This document shows positions 55,912 through 64,000 of a stretch of DNA of 64,000 nt, piece by piece. The position numbers and the translations under genes were made by a program. The notes below the pieces were generated by a model. That model made no database searches. It saw nothing but the letters and a program-made list of their open reading frames with translations, and was not told where the DNA came from. Every line of letters begins with the position of its first letter. Within the stretch, counting starts at the first letter, position 1. This DNA comes from Sphingomonas jejuensis (GTDB lineage Bacteria > Pseudomonadota > Alphaproteobacteria > Sphingomonadales > Sphingomonadaceae), in contig NZ_JAATJE010000001.1 in NCBI RefSeq assembly GCF_011927695.1, forward strand, positions 682,001 to 746,000, in the 5' to 3' direction.

Positions 55912-57720
55912 TCAATAGGCCAGCGCCGCGCCATCGGCGCGAGGATCGCTGGCAGCGGCATAGACCATGGGGCCGTCCTGTCGGAGCCGTTCCACATTGT
56001 GGTAGCGGCCAAAGCCGCCGTCCGATCGGCCGATCGACCATCCCATGCGCTCCAGCTCGGCCCGAACCGCGTCCGGAACCCCTGCCTCCAGGTGCAGGAG
56101 GCCGGTCGCCGGCATGTCGGGATCGTCCTCCCCCATCGACTCCGACGATCCTTCGTGCCGCCAGCGGGGCGCGTCTCCCGCGGCCTGCACGTCAAGGCCA
56201 TGGTCCACCATGTTCATCAGGACCTGCGCCTGTCCCTGCGGCTGCATCGCGCCGCCCATGACGCCGAACGACATCCAGGGCGTGCCATCCTTTGTCGCGA
56301 AGCCGGGAATGATGGTCTGGAACGGGCGCTTGCCGGGGGCATAGATGTTGGGGTGGCCGTCCTGCAGGCTGAAGAGCTGCCCGCGGTCCTGGAACATGAA
56401 GCCGAGGCCGTCGGGCACCAGCCCCGACCCCATCCCGCGGAAGTTGGACTGGATCAGCGACACCATCATGCCATCCTTGTCGGCGGCCGTAAGGTAGGTC
56501 GTGTCGCCCTGCGCCGGTGCGTTGCCGGGACGGACGTCGGGGTTGATGCGGTCCGGGCGGATCAGGCGGGCGCGTTCCCGCGCATAATCCTTCGACGCGA
56601 GCCAAGCGAAGGGGACGGGCGACGCGGTGGGATCTGCATAGAAGCGAGCACGATCCTCGAAGGCGAGCCGTTTCGCCTCGGCGCCCAGATGGATCGAGCG
56701 CGCCGACTGGAAGCCGGCACCTGCCATGTCGAAGGTTTCGAGCATGTTGAGGATCTGCAGCGTGGCAACCCCCTGCGTGTTCTCGCCAATCGCGTGCACG
56801 GTCACGCCACGATAGTCGGTGGTGATCGGGTCGGTCATTGTCGCGCGGTGGGCACGCAGATCCGCCCGCGTCATCCAGCCGCCGATACGCCTGAAATAGC
56901 GTTCGATCGTGGCGGCGATCTCGCCGTCGTAGAAGGCGTCTGCCCCGCCCTCCGCGATGGCGCGGTAGGTGCGCGCGAGGTCGGCGTTGCGGAAAATCTC
57001 GCCGGTGTTGGGCGCATTGCCGCCCGGCGCATAGGTGCGGATCGCGTTCTCGGTTTCCTCGATGCCGTTGTTGGCGCGGCGGAATGCGACAATGCTGCGG
57101 CCGACATAATAAGCGATGATCGGCGCCATCGGACGGCCTTCCTCCGCCATGGCGATGGCGGGGGCGAGCACGTCATGCCACGGCAGCTTGCCGTAGCGGC
57201 GGTGCAGTTCCTGCCAGCCGGCGACCGTGCCAGGCACGGACACGCTGACGGCGCCGAGCGGCGGTAGCGTGCCGTTCGGCCGGGCGCGCGAGCGGACGGT
57301 GTCGAGCGACAGGCCGCGCGGGGAGCGCCCGGAACTCTGCACGCCGACCACCTTCCGTTCGGCCGGGGACCACAGCATGGCATAAAGATCGCCGCCGATG
57401 CCGCATGAGGTCGGCTCCAGGAAGCCGAGGCAGGCATTGATGGCGATGGCCGCGTCGGCGGCCGACCCGCCTGCCTTCAGGATCTCTATGCCGGCCAGCG
57501 TGGCCAGGGGTTGCGCGGAAGCGGCGGCCCCCCCGCTGCCATAGACTGCCGAGCGGGAGCCGTAGCTTGCACCAACCGGCCGGTCGCCCGACCGAAGATC
57601 GGGCCGGCGCAGATTGTCGGGTGCCGCCTGGGGGCGCGCGGAAATACGCGTTTCGGTCTGGGCGAGGAGGGGGGCCGCGGCGGCGGCGGGAAGGGCGGCA
57701 AGAAAGGTGCGACGGCGCAA
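55912..57720 (-). CDS. ggt: Gamma-glutamyltransferase
   Basis: A 602-residue exported enzyme that cleaves or transfers the gamma-glutamyl group of glutathione and related peptides. The N-terminus RRRTFLAALPAAAAAPLLA looks like a Tat or Sec signal. The self-cleaving precursor has the nucleophile Thr407 (GDTTYL) that starts the small subunit. SSGRSPR and GSGLVPDGLGFMFQDRG are substrate-site segments. The last residue is a plain AY end. In this setting it would recover Cys and Glu from external glutathione. Convergent with the metNIQ operon. Confidence 0.93.
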   Translation of the reverse strand: MRRRTFLAALPAAAAAPLLAQTETRISARPQAAPDNLRRPDLRSGDRPVGASYGSRSAVYGSGGAAASAQPLATLAGIEILKAGGSAADAAIAINACLGFLEPTSCGIGGDLYAMLWSPAERKVVGVQSSGRSPRGLSLDTVRSRARPNGTLPPLGAVSVSVPGTVAGWQELHRRYGKLPWHDVLAPAIAMAEEGRPMAPIIAYYVGRSIVAFRRANNGIEETENAIRTYAPGGNAPNTGEIFRNADLARTYRAIAEGGADAFYDGEIAATIERYFRRIGGWMTRADLRAHRATMTDPITTDYRGVTVHAIGENTQGVATLQILNMLETFDMAGAGFQSARSIHLGAEAKRLAFEDRARFYADPTASPVPFAWLASKDYARERARLIRPDRINPDVRPGNAPAQGDTTYLTAADKDGMMVSLIQSNFRGMGSGLVPDGLGFMFQDRGQLFSLQDGHPNIYAPGKRPFQTIIPGFATKDGTPWMSFGVMGGAMQPQGQAQVLMNMVDHGLDVQAAGDAPRWRHEGSSESMGEDDPDMPATGLLHLEAGVPDAVRAELERMGWSIGRSDGGFGRYHNVERLRQDGPMVYAAASDPRADGAALAY

Positions 57721-57811
57721 AGGGCAGGCTCCGGCTGTGAAGCCGTCAGCCTAGCCGGATTGCTGCGACGCGCCAGCCCCTTGCCCACCAGCCGAGCGCC
57801 GGCGGAGGGGA

Positions 57812-59374
57812 TCAACTGCCGTGGATCTCCGGAGAGCCATGTTCGAGTACGAAGGTGGAGCGCGTGCGCACCGGCGCGCCCGGTGTCGTCACCTGGTCGA
57901 CCACCCGCCACTGCGTCTGGAAGGTCTGGGGCGTGACCTCGCACAGCGCGTAGCCGCGCTGGTCGTTGGTATCGAGGAGATAAGGATTGCGCGCCTTCAG
58001 CCGGTCGGTGAAGGCGCGGCGGTCGGAGCCGTTGCCGCCCGAGCTCATCGAGGTGGTGACGAATTCGGCGCCGACCGGATCGCCCTGGCCACGGTCCCGG
58101 CGAAGCTGCCCTGCGAAGTTCTGATGCTCGTCACCCGTCAGGACCACGACATTACCGGTGCGGCCGAAGCGCTCCAGCATCCGCTCGCGCGGGGCCGTGT
58201 AGGCGGCCCAGCTGTCCATGTTGCGGATCGGCTCCGGCTCGTCGCCGGTGCGCCGATCGAGCGGCATAACCATGATCTGCTGTCCGATGAGGTTCCAGCG
58301 GGCGCGGCTGGCACCCAGCCCTTCGTTCAGCCAGCGCTCCTGCACCTGGCCGAGGACGGCCGCATCGGGATCGTCGACGCCTGCGCAATCCGGCCGGAAG
58401 CCATCCTGGCAGGGCTGGTCCGTGCGGCTGCCGCGGGTGTCGAGGAAATGAGCCGACATCAGCGAGCCATAGGTCTGGCGACGATGGTAGATCGGCTTGT
58501 CCGCGCCGAGCGCGAGCGCGGCACGGCGGAGCGGCATGTGCTCATAATAGGCCTGAAGCGCCATCCGCTTGCGAAGCGCGAACAGCTCTGGCGGAACATC
58601 GTCCTGCGGGATGCCGTCCACCCAGTTGTTCTCGACCTCATGATCGTCGGGCGTGATGAACCAGGCGGCGGCGGCATGCGCCAGCATCAGGTTCGGGTCG
58701 CTCTTCACCTCCGTGTAGCGGAGACGATAGTCGTCGATCGACTGAAGCTCCGTCGGGCGGCGATGTTCGCGCACCCGCTCCCGAAGGTTGCCATAGGCGA
58801 TGCGAACAGGAGACGAGGAGTATTCGTAAATATAGTCGCCGTAGTGGTAGACGAAATCGAGGTCCGGCTCGGCCGCGAGGTGGCGATAGCCTGTGTAGAG
58901 GCCGTCCTCGAAATGCTGGCAGCCGGCAACGGCGAAGCGGACGCGGTCAAGAGCGGCACCGGCCGCAGGCACGGTCTGGGCGCGGCCGACGAAGGAGCGG
59001 GCGCTACCGACCTGGAAGCGGTAGAAATAAGGGCGACCAGGCTGCAGCCCGTCGACCTCGACATGGACGCTGTGCGCGAGCTCCGGACGGGCGAGCGCCG
59101 TTCCGCTCCTCGCGATGGTCCGGAAGCCTTCATCCTCGGCCACCGACCACTCCACCTCGACCGCCGCCATCGGCATTCCGCCGCCGGGAGCATCCGCATC
59201 GGCAATCAGCCGGGTCCAGATGACGAAGCCGTCCGGTGCGGGATCGCCGGCCGCGACGCCGAGCACGAACGGATCGCGAAGGAACAGCGGCTGGGCGCGA
59301 AGGATGGCGGGAGCGGCCAGCATCGAAGCTGCGCCTGCGCCGAGCAGCTGCCGGCGACCGATCAGAAGAGTCAT
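57812..59374 (-). CDS. phoD: PhoD-family alkaline phosphatase/phosphodiesterase
   Basis: A 520-residue exported enzyme. A Tat signal (IGRRQLLGAG) ends near ILRAQ. The N-terminal beta-sandwich has LGVAAGDPAPDGFVIWTRL, the family signature. The metal site is spread over VAGCQHFE, YHYGDYIYEY, TPDDHEVENNW and LTGDEHQNF, which hold Fe and Ca in PhoD. It releases phosphate from phosphomono- and diesters in the periplasm. A Pho half-site, TTGTCAC on the minus strand, lies about 30 bases upstream of the start. It sits in a scavenging block with peptidases. Confidence 0.92.
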   Translation of the reverse strand: MTLLIGRRQLLGAGAASMLAAPAILRAQPLFLRDPFVLGVAAGDPAPDGFVIWTRLIADADAPGGGMPMAAVEVEWSVAEDEGFRTIARSGTALARPELAHSVHVEVDGLQPGRPYFYRFQVGSARSFVGRAQTVPAAGAALDRVRFAVAGCQHFEDGLYTGYRHLAAEPDLDFVYHYGDYIYEYSSSPVRIAYGNLRERVREHRRPTELQSIDDYRLRYTEVKSDPNLMLAHAAAAWFITPDDHEVENNWVDGIPQDDVPPELFALRKRMALQAYYEHMPLRRAALALGADKPIYHRRQTYGSLMSAHFLDTRGSRTDQPCQDGFRPDCAGVDDPDAAVLGQVQERWLNEGLGASRARWNLIGQQIMVMPLDRRTGDEPEPIRNMDSWAAYTAPRERMLERFGRTGNVVVLTGDEHQNFAGQLRRDRGQGDPVGAEFVTTSMSSGGNGSDRRAFTDRLKARNPYLLDTNDQRGYALCEVTPQTFQTQWRVVDQVTTPGAPVRTRSTFVLEHGSPEIHGS

Positions 59375-59406
59375 GACGGGGCCTTGGGAGCCTTGTGTGT
59401 TGATTT

Positions 59407-59413
59407 CGTGACA
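59407..59413 (-). promoter_or_regulatory. Possible Pho half-site upstream of phoD
   Basis: On the minus strand TTGTCAC (plus-strand GTGACAA) lies about 33 bases before the phoD start. It matches one half of the CTGTCAY-N4-CTGTCAY Pho box well, while the second half (TCAACAC) matches poorly. Confidence 0.3.
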
Positions 59414-59459
59414 ATCTTCCGGTCGCCGGCCCGTCCCTCAGGCCGGCGACCGGTCCCTG

Positions 59460-61601
59460 TCAGCGGCGGACGCCCATCTCTTCGAGCAGACGGTCGGCAC
59501 CGTCGACCTTGTCCATCGTCCACAGCATGAAGCGGCTGTCGACATGGATCGTGCGGTTGATGGTCGGGTCGTAGGACCAGTCGGAGATCACGCCGTCGAG
59601 CGTGCCGTCGAATGCAAGGCCGACGAACTCGCCGCGCGCGTTGAGCGTGGCCGAACCCGAATTGCCGTTGGTGATGTCCACCGTCGACAGATAGTCGACG
59701 GGCAGGGTGCCGAGCGACGGGGCCACGTATCGGCCATAGTCGCGGTCGCGGATCAGCTCGACCGCACGGTCCGGCAGGTCGAACTCGCCTTCACCAGTGT
59801 GCTTGGCGAGAAGGCCTTCGGCGGTGGTGAACGGGGTCCAGATCAAGCCGTCGCGCTGACGCCCCGTCACCTTGCCATAGGTGAAGCGCAAAGAGCCGTT
59901 TGCGTCCGGGTAGAGGGGGCGGCCGTTCGCGTCTGCCCATTCCCGCATGCCCTGAAGATAGACTGAGCGCGCCGCCTGCGTACGGCCGGCCCGCGTCTTC
60001 GCTTCCGTCTCGCGGCGGAGACCCCAGTCGTAGGACGCGACAGCAAGCCGGATGAACGGATCGGTGGACCGCTCGAAATCGGCCACCGGACGGTCGAGCC
60101 AGGCGAGCCGGGCTGCCGTTTCGTCAAGCTCCGTATCGGCATAGAGGCGATCGAGCCCGATCTGCTCCAGCGTCCGTTCAAAGGCGGCGTCGCGGCTGGC
60201 GGCATCGACCTTCCTATATTCAACAAGAGCCTGCTCCAGCACGGCGCGATCGACGCGGGCGTCGTACCGGCGTTCGATCTGCTGCAGCCGCTGCTGGATC
60301 GGCAGCCGGTCGCGCTGCTGGTAGCCGCTCTCGCGCTCGGCATCCGGCTTCTGCTGCTCCTGCGCATACCGGTAGAGGAGCTTGGCGGCGGCATAGAGCT
60401 GCGCCCGATTGATGGTGCCGAGGCGCGTGTCGGCGAGCGCCGTGGCGTTCGCCTCCTGAACCAGCGCGTCGAGATCCCGTGCGGCGGTGGCATATGGCTG
60501 GCGCCGGCGTCCGCCTTCGCGGATCCAGCTGCGATAGGCATTCTGCTGCTCGGTCTTGCGCGCGGCGAGATCGATCGCCTTGGCGCCGGCGATCTCCCCC
60601 TGTGACTTCTTCTCGTAATTCTCGACGCCCGCCAGGATCGAGGCATATTTGATCTGGGCGGCCTGATCCCCCTCCGTGCGCTGCTCGATCAGGTTGGCGT
60701 AGTCGGTGAGCAGCCGAGTCTGGACCGGGTAGAGCTGATCGAACTGGAAGATCGCCTCCTCTGCCGTGACGAGGCGGGAGGTGGTGCCGGGGAAGCCCGC
60801 TACCATCACGAAGTCGCCGTCGGTGACCCCTTCGGTCGCGATGCGCAGGTGTGAGCGCGGACGGTAAGGCACGTTGGCCTCCGAATAGTCCGCCGAGGAG
60901 CCGTCGGGTGCGACATAGGCACGGTAGAAGCCGAAGTCGCCCGTGTGGCGCGGCCACATCCAGTTGTCCGTCTCGCCGCCGAAGTTGCCGATGCCCATGG
61001 CTGGCGCGTAAACGAGGCGGACGTCCTTGATCTCAAGCTGCTGCTGCAGGAAGTAGGTGGAGCCGCCATAATAGGCGCGCACGTCGCAGCGCCGGCTCGG
61101 CTGGCGCTCGCACGCGGCGATGAGGCTCTTCCGGTTTTCCTCGAGCCGGTTGTAGCGGTCGATGCCGGTGGTGCGCGCGGTCAGGCCACGGTTCATGTCG
61201 GCCGTGACGTCGCGCAGTTCTTCGATCACGAAGATGCGGCTTCCGGGCGCAGCGCGCACCTCGTCCTGCAGACGGCGGGCCAGGAAACCGTTGGTGAGGC
61301 GATCCTGATCCGGGCTCGAGTTATACTGAAGCGAGCCCTGCACGCAGTGGTGATTGGTGGCAACGAGGCCCTGCGGCGAGACAAAGCTGGCCGAGCAACC
61401 ACCAAGCGAGACGATCGCGTTCAGCGGTGCGGCCTGCAGGTTCGACAAGAGCGCCGGATCGATCTCCAGCCCTGCCGCACGCACCTGGGCGGCGATATCC
61501 TGCGTCTGGCGGGGGAGCCACATGCCCTCATCCGCCCACGCCGCCGTCGCGATCATCGTCGCCGACAGTGCGGCCGCCCCACCCAACACCCAAGCCTTCA
61601 T
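59460..61601 (-). CDS. S46-family dipeptidyl peptidase (DPP7/DPP11-like)
   Basis: A 713-residue exported exopeptidase that cuts dipeptides from free N-termini. The signal peptide ends near ATAAWADEG. The chymotrypsin-like domain has His85 (TNHHCVQG) and Ser648 (NGNSGSATL), with the catalytic Asp expected in the DFGFYRAY region. DNWMWPRHTGDF is an S46 signature. The position that is Gly in DPP7 and Arg in DPP11 appears to be Ser here (LDGVISDW), so P1 preference is uncertain. The start at 61601 gives the signal peptide; an ATG at 61631 adds ten polar residues. Divergent from the M14 peptidase. Confidence 0.9.
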   Translation of the reverse strand: MKAWVLGGAAALSATMIATAAWADEGMWLPRQTQDIAAQVRAAGLEIDPALLSNLQAAPLNAIVSLGGCSASFVSPQGLVATNHHCVQGSLQYNSSPDQDRLTNGFLARRLQDEVRAAPGSRIFVIEELRDVTADMNRGLTARTTGIDRYNRLEENRKSLIAACERQPSRRCDVRAYYGGSTYFLQQQLEIKDVRLVYAPAMGIGNFGGETDNWMWPRHTGDFGFYRAYVAPDGSSADYSEANVPYRPRSHLRIATEGVTDGDFVMVAGFPGTTSRLVTAEEAIFQFDQLYPVQTRLLTDYANLIEQRTEGDQAAQIKYASILAGVENYEKKSQGEIAGAKAIDLAARKTEQQNAYRSWIREGGRRRQPYATAARDLDALVQEANATALADTRLGTINRAQLYAAAKLLYRYAQEQQKPDAERESGYQQRDRLPIQQRLQQIERRYDARVDRAVLEQALVEYRKVDAASRDAAFERTLEQIGLDRLYADTELDETAARLAWLDRPVADFERSTDPFIRLAVASYDWGLRRETEAKTRAGRTQAARSVYLQGMREWADANGRPLYPDANGSLRFTYGKVTGRQRDGLIWTPFTTAEGLLAKHTGEGEFDLPDRAVELIRDRDYGRYVAPSLGTLPVDYLSTVDITNGNSGSATLNARGEFVGLAFDGTLDGVISDWSYDPTINRTIHVDSRFMLWTMDKVDGADRLLEEMGVRR

Positions 61602-61671
61602 GTTCCGGTCATCCTTGTCACTTTGTCTCATGCTGATTAGCCATCGGCGATCTGCCCCGCAAGGAACGCCA

Positions 61672-63456
61672 ATGATCCTCGCCACAATGTTGTTTGCCGC
61701 CCAGGCCGCCGTGCCGCCGGCCCCAGCGCTGCCGATGGCGGCGCCTCTGCCGCCGGCGCTGCCCTGGTCAGGCCGAAGCGAAGGCCTGATCGCGCGTCCG
61801 GACGACCCGTGGATCACGCCGGCGGAGCGCGCACGTTTTGAGGCAACGCCGAACCTTGCCGACAGCTACGCCTGGCTCCAGCGGCTGGATGCCGCATCCG
61901 ACCTCGTCTCGATCGAGCGGATCGGCACCAGTCCGGAAGGCCGGCCGCTGATCGCGGTCACGGCGCGCAAGGGGAGCGCGGCCAAGCCGGTGGTGCTGAT
62001 CCAGGCGGGCATCCACGCCGGCGAGATCGACGGCAAGGACGCCGGCATGATGTTGCTGCGCGACATCGCGCTGCGCGGCAAGGACGGGTTGCTGGACGAC
62101 GCCACCTTCGTCTTCGTGCCGGTCTTCAACGTCGACGGGCATGAGCGGTCATCGCGCTGGAGCCGTCCCAACCAGCGCGGCCCGCGCGAGCAGGGGTGGC
62201 GAACCACGGCGCAGAACCTCAATCTCAATCGCGATTACCTGAAGGCGGACGCGCCCGAGATGCAGGCGATGATCGCCCTGATCCGCAGGCTTGATCCCGC
62301 GCTCTACATCGACGTGCACGTCACCGACGGCATCGATTACCAGTATGACATCACCTACGGCTTCAACGGCTGGGGCGGGGAAGATGCCTATTCGCCCGCG
62401 ATCGCCCGCTGGATGGACGGCCGCTTGCGCCCTGCCTTTGATCGGGCTCTCATACGGGGCGGGCACATTCCGGGGCCGCTGATCTTTGCGACCGACGACC
62501 GCGATCCTGCCGTCGGCTTGTCCGCCGGACCATCGAGCGGACGCTTCTCGCAAGGCTATGGCGACCTGCGTCACATGCCCTCGATCCTGGTCGAGAACCA
62601 CAGCCTGAAGCCTTACCGCCAGCGAGTGCTCGGCACCTATGTCTTGATGGAAGAAGCGCTGCGCCTGGTCGGCGCGGAGCGAAGCGCGGTGCAGCGCGCC
62701 GTGGCGGAGGATCGAGCGGCCCGGCCGACAGAGATGTCGCACGGATGGCAGGCGGAAGAACAGCCAACCACCCGTCGCTGGCGAGGCGTTGCGTGGGAAC
62801 GGTACCGTTCGGCCGCGTCCGGCCGCGACGAGATCCGGTGGCTTGGACAGGCTCGCGATGGTGAGATCGCGTCGACCGGGCAACGGTTCGCGCCGGCCGC
62901 GCCGCTGCCGTCGGCCTGGTGGGTGCCGGCCACCAAGCCGGACCTGATCGCGGTGCTTCGCCTGCATGGCGTGGAGATGACGGAGGCCGCCGGGTCGACG
63001 GCGCTCGACCTCGACATGGTGCGGCTGCCGCTTGCGCGGCTGTCACAAAGGGCAAGCGAGGGGCGCGTGCCGATGAACGTCGGGGAGGGGCGCCACGAGC
63101 GACGCCGCGTCGTCATGCCGCCCGGGTCAGTTCGGGTGCCGGCGGACCAGCCGCTCGGCCTCGTCGCGGCCGCGCTGCTGGAGCCGGACAGCCGCGAGTC
63201 CCTCCTGGCGTGGGGAGCGTTTCCGGAGATCCTCGAGCGCACGGAGTATATCGAGGGCTATGCGATCGCGCCGCTGGCCGACCGCATGCTGGAAGCGGAT
63301 CCGGCGCTTCGCGCGGCGTTCGAGGAGCGGATTGCGGCGGATCCGGCCTTTGCAGCGGACGGCGACGCGCGGCTGGCCTGGTTCTATGCGCGCACGCCTT
63401 ACTACGACGACCGCTACCTTCTTTATCCGGTCGGCCGGGAGACTGTGGAACGCTGA
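61672..63456 (+). CDS. M14-family zinc carboxypeptidase, exported
   Basis: A 594-residue protein. It has a hydrophobic signal (LATMLFAAQAAVPPA) and a Pro-rich stretch, then an M14 domain with the zinc motif HAGE (His115, Glu118) and third ligand His216 (YIDVHVTDG). The substrate and catalytic part is GWRTTAQNLNLNRDYLKA. Residues 350-594 are extra C-terminal domains, longer than classic carboxypeptidases. The start at 61672 follows AAGGAACGCC. It is divergent from the S46 gene with 70 bases between, and the two peptidases together would break external peptides into usable units. Confidence 0.88.
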   Translation: MILATMLFAAQAAVPPAPALPMAAPLPPALPWSGRSEGLIARPDDPWITPAERARFEATPNLADSYAWLQRLDAASDLVSIERIGTSPEGRPLIAVTARKGSAAKPVVLIQAGIHAGEIDGKDAGMMLLRDIALRGKDGLLDDATFVFVPVFNVDGHERSSRWSRPNQRGPREQGWRTTAQNLNLNRDYLKADAPEMQAMIALIRRLDPALYIDVHVTDGIDYQYDITYGFNGWGGEDAYSPAIARWMDGRLRPAFDRALIRGGHIPGPLIFATDDRDPAVGLSAGPSSGRFSQGYGDLRHMPSILVENHSLKPYRQRVLGTYVLMEEALRLVGAERSAVQRAVAEDRAARPTEMSHGWQAEEQPTTRRWRGVAWERYRSAASGRDEIRWLGQARDGEIASTGQRFAPAAPLPSAWWVPATKPDLIAVLRLHGVEMTEAAGSTALDLDMVRLPLARLSQRASEGRVPMNVGEGRHERRRVVMPPGSVRVPADQPLGLVAAALLEPDSRESLLAWGAFPEILERTEYIEGYAIAPLADRMLEADPALRAAFEERIAADPAFAADGDARLAWFYARTPYYDDRYLLYPVGRETVER

Positions 63457-63458
63457 GG

Positions 63459-63520
63459 TTGTCACAAAAGCGTCTCGCGGCTGTCTCGCATCTGTAACGG
63501 ATGCGTCATCAAACCATCAT
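63459..63520 (+). promoter_or_regulatory. Probable multi-unit Pho box (PhoB-binding array)
   Basis: Six 7-base units follow each other with an 11-base period: TTGTCAC, GCGTCTC, CTGTCTC, CTGTAAC, GCGTCAT and CCATCAT, each separated by four bases. The PhoB consensus is CTGTCAT-N4-CTGTCAT. The array starts just after the M14 peptidase stop and ends 75 bases before the next gene. A small hairpin (CCGGGG at 63546 with CCCCGG at 63558) lies between them. Confidence 0.7.
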
Positions 63521-63594
63521 CGCGCAGGCCTAGGCGCCCCTCAAGCCGGGGGCGGAACCCCGGTGCCGACTCCGTCGACCAAGGGGAATATTCG

Positions 63595-64000
63595 ATGACG
63601 CGCACCCGCCTGTTGCTCCTTATGGGAGCCGCTCTTCCGCTCGCCGCCTGCGGTGCCGACGACGTCGCCTCCCCCGGCGAGGGTGTGATTGTGGTGCCGG
63701 CGCCGACGCCGACCACCCCCACTCCGACGACCCCAACGCCGACCACGCCGACCCCGACCCCGGGAACGCCGGCGGCTGACTGCCCCACCGGCACGACCGA
63801 CGCTGGCGTGATCGGCAGCGTCCGCGCCTGCCGCCTGCCGACCCAGATCCTGAGCGACCTGACGCTAGCGCGTCGTGCCGGCACCGCCTACATGATCGAC
63901 GGCCGCGTCGACGTGGGCATCGACGTCGGCGGCGCCTCCACTCCTGCCTCCACTGGTCGCTCGGCGATCCTGACTGTTCAGCCGGGTGTGGTGCTGTTCG
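63595..64000 (+). CDS. Lipoprotein with Thr/Pro repeats, 5' part (runs off the window)
   Basis: The first 135 codons are visible and the frame is open to the end. The start ATG at 63595 follows AAGGGGAATATTCG. A signal peptide with lipobox LPLAAC (Cys19) is followed by GADD and a Thr/Pro repeat spacer (about residues 36-60, many TPTPT units). A folded domain then begins, with GTTDAGVIGSVRACRLPTQ and YMIDGRVDVGIDVGG. This resembles large sphingomonad surface lipoproteins that accompany TonB-dependent receptors. The probable Pho box upstream suggests phosphate-starvation expression. Confidence 0.7.
   Translation, partial: MTRTRLLLLMGAALPLAACGADDVASPGEGVIVVPAPTPTTPTPTTPTPTTPTPTPGTPAADCPTGTTDAGVIGSVRACRLPTQILSDLTLARRAGTAYMIDGRVDVGIDVGGASTPASTGRSAILTVQPGVVLF

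Overview
The window is 64 kb of chromosomal DNA, high in G+C and densely packed, from an alphaproteobacterium. It is most likely a sphingomonad (Sphingomonas or a close relative). The evidence is a CckA-type hybrid kinase, a GTTC-N7-GTTC LexA box in front of recA, a GatCAB amidotransferase, an aspartate carbamoyltransferase paired with an inactive dihydroorotase, an S46 dipeptidyl peptidase, and many short exported proteins of the kind sphingomonads carry. It looks like core genome. There is no phage, IS element, CRISPR array or plasmid module, and genes are separated by a few bases or overlap by four.

Layout. 1-6.7 kb: end of cckA, a single-domain receiver, recA with an SOS box, a glutathione S-transferase whose 3' end is duplicated in tandem, and a short divergent Mfd-like translocase. 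6.7-9.8 kb: a large exported protein, a TonB-like protein and tRNA-Lys. 9.9-15.4 kb: the cell-shape operon mreB-mreC-mreD-mrdA-rodA on the minus strand. 15.5-20.3 kb: mutL, a BLUF photosensor, a YceI protein, and miaA/serB whose start codons overlap head to head. 20.4-23.1 kb: a ParA-like ATPase, an unknown partner and a TPR-SPOR protein. 23.1-25.3 kb: pyrB with a catalytically dead pyrC'. 25.5-27.6 kb: two paralogous Tat-exported ferritin-like proteins. 27.6-32.1 kb: alcohol dehydrogenase, ruvX, a DUF3089 hydrolase and a DUF4153 membrane protein. 32.1-36.3 kb: gatC-gatA-glycosyltransferase-gatB. 36.4-40.9 kb: small exported proteins, lipoproteins, an M48 metalloprotease and two tiny acidic proteins. 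41-51.4 kb: protein quality control (tRNA-Leu, trigger factor, clpP, clpX, lon, HU, tRNA-Val), interrupted by a low-GC membrane protein and a glycosyltransferase. 51.5-55.8 kb: a five-gene operon of an ATP-grasp enzyme, a luciferase-type flavin monooxygenase and a MetNIQ-type ABC importer. 55.9-64 kb: a nutrient-scavenging block (gamma-glutamyltransferase, PhoD phosphatase, S46 peptidase, M14 carboxypeptidase). It ends in a lipoprotein gene preceded by what looks like a multi-unit Pho box.

Most promising for new biology are the ATP-grasp/monooxygenase/methionine-importer operon with its structured leader, the Pho-box array at 63459-63520, the ParA/partner/SPOR cassette, and the paired periplasmic and lipid-anchored ferritin-like proteins. 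All family assignments were made by reading motifs; no database search was run.
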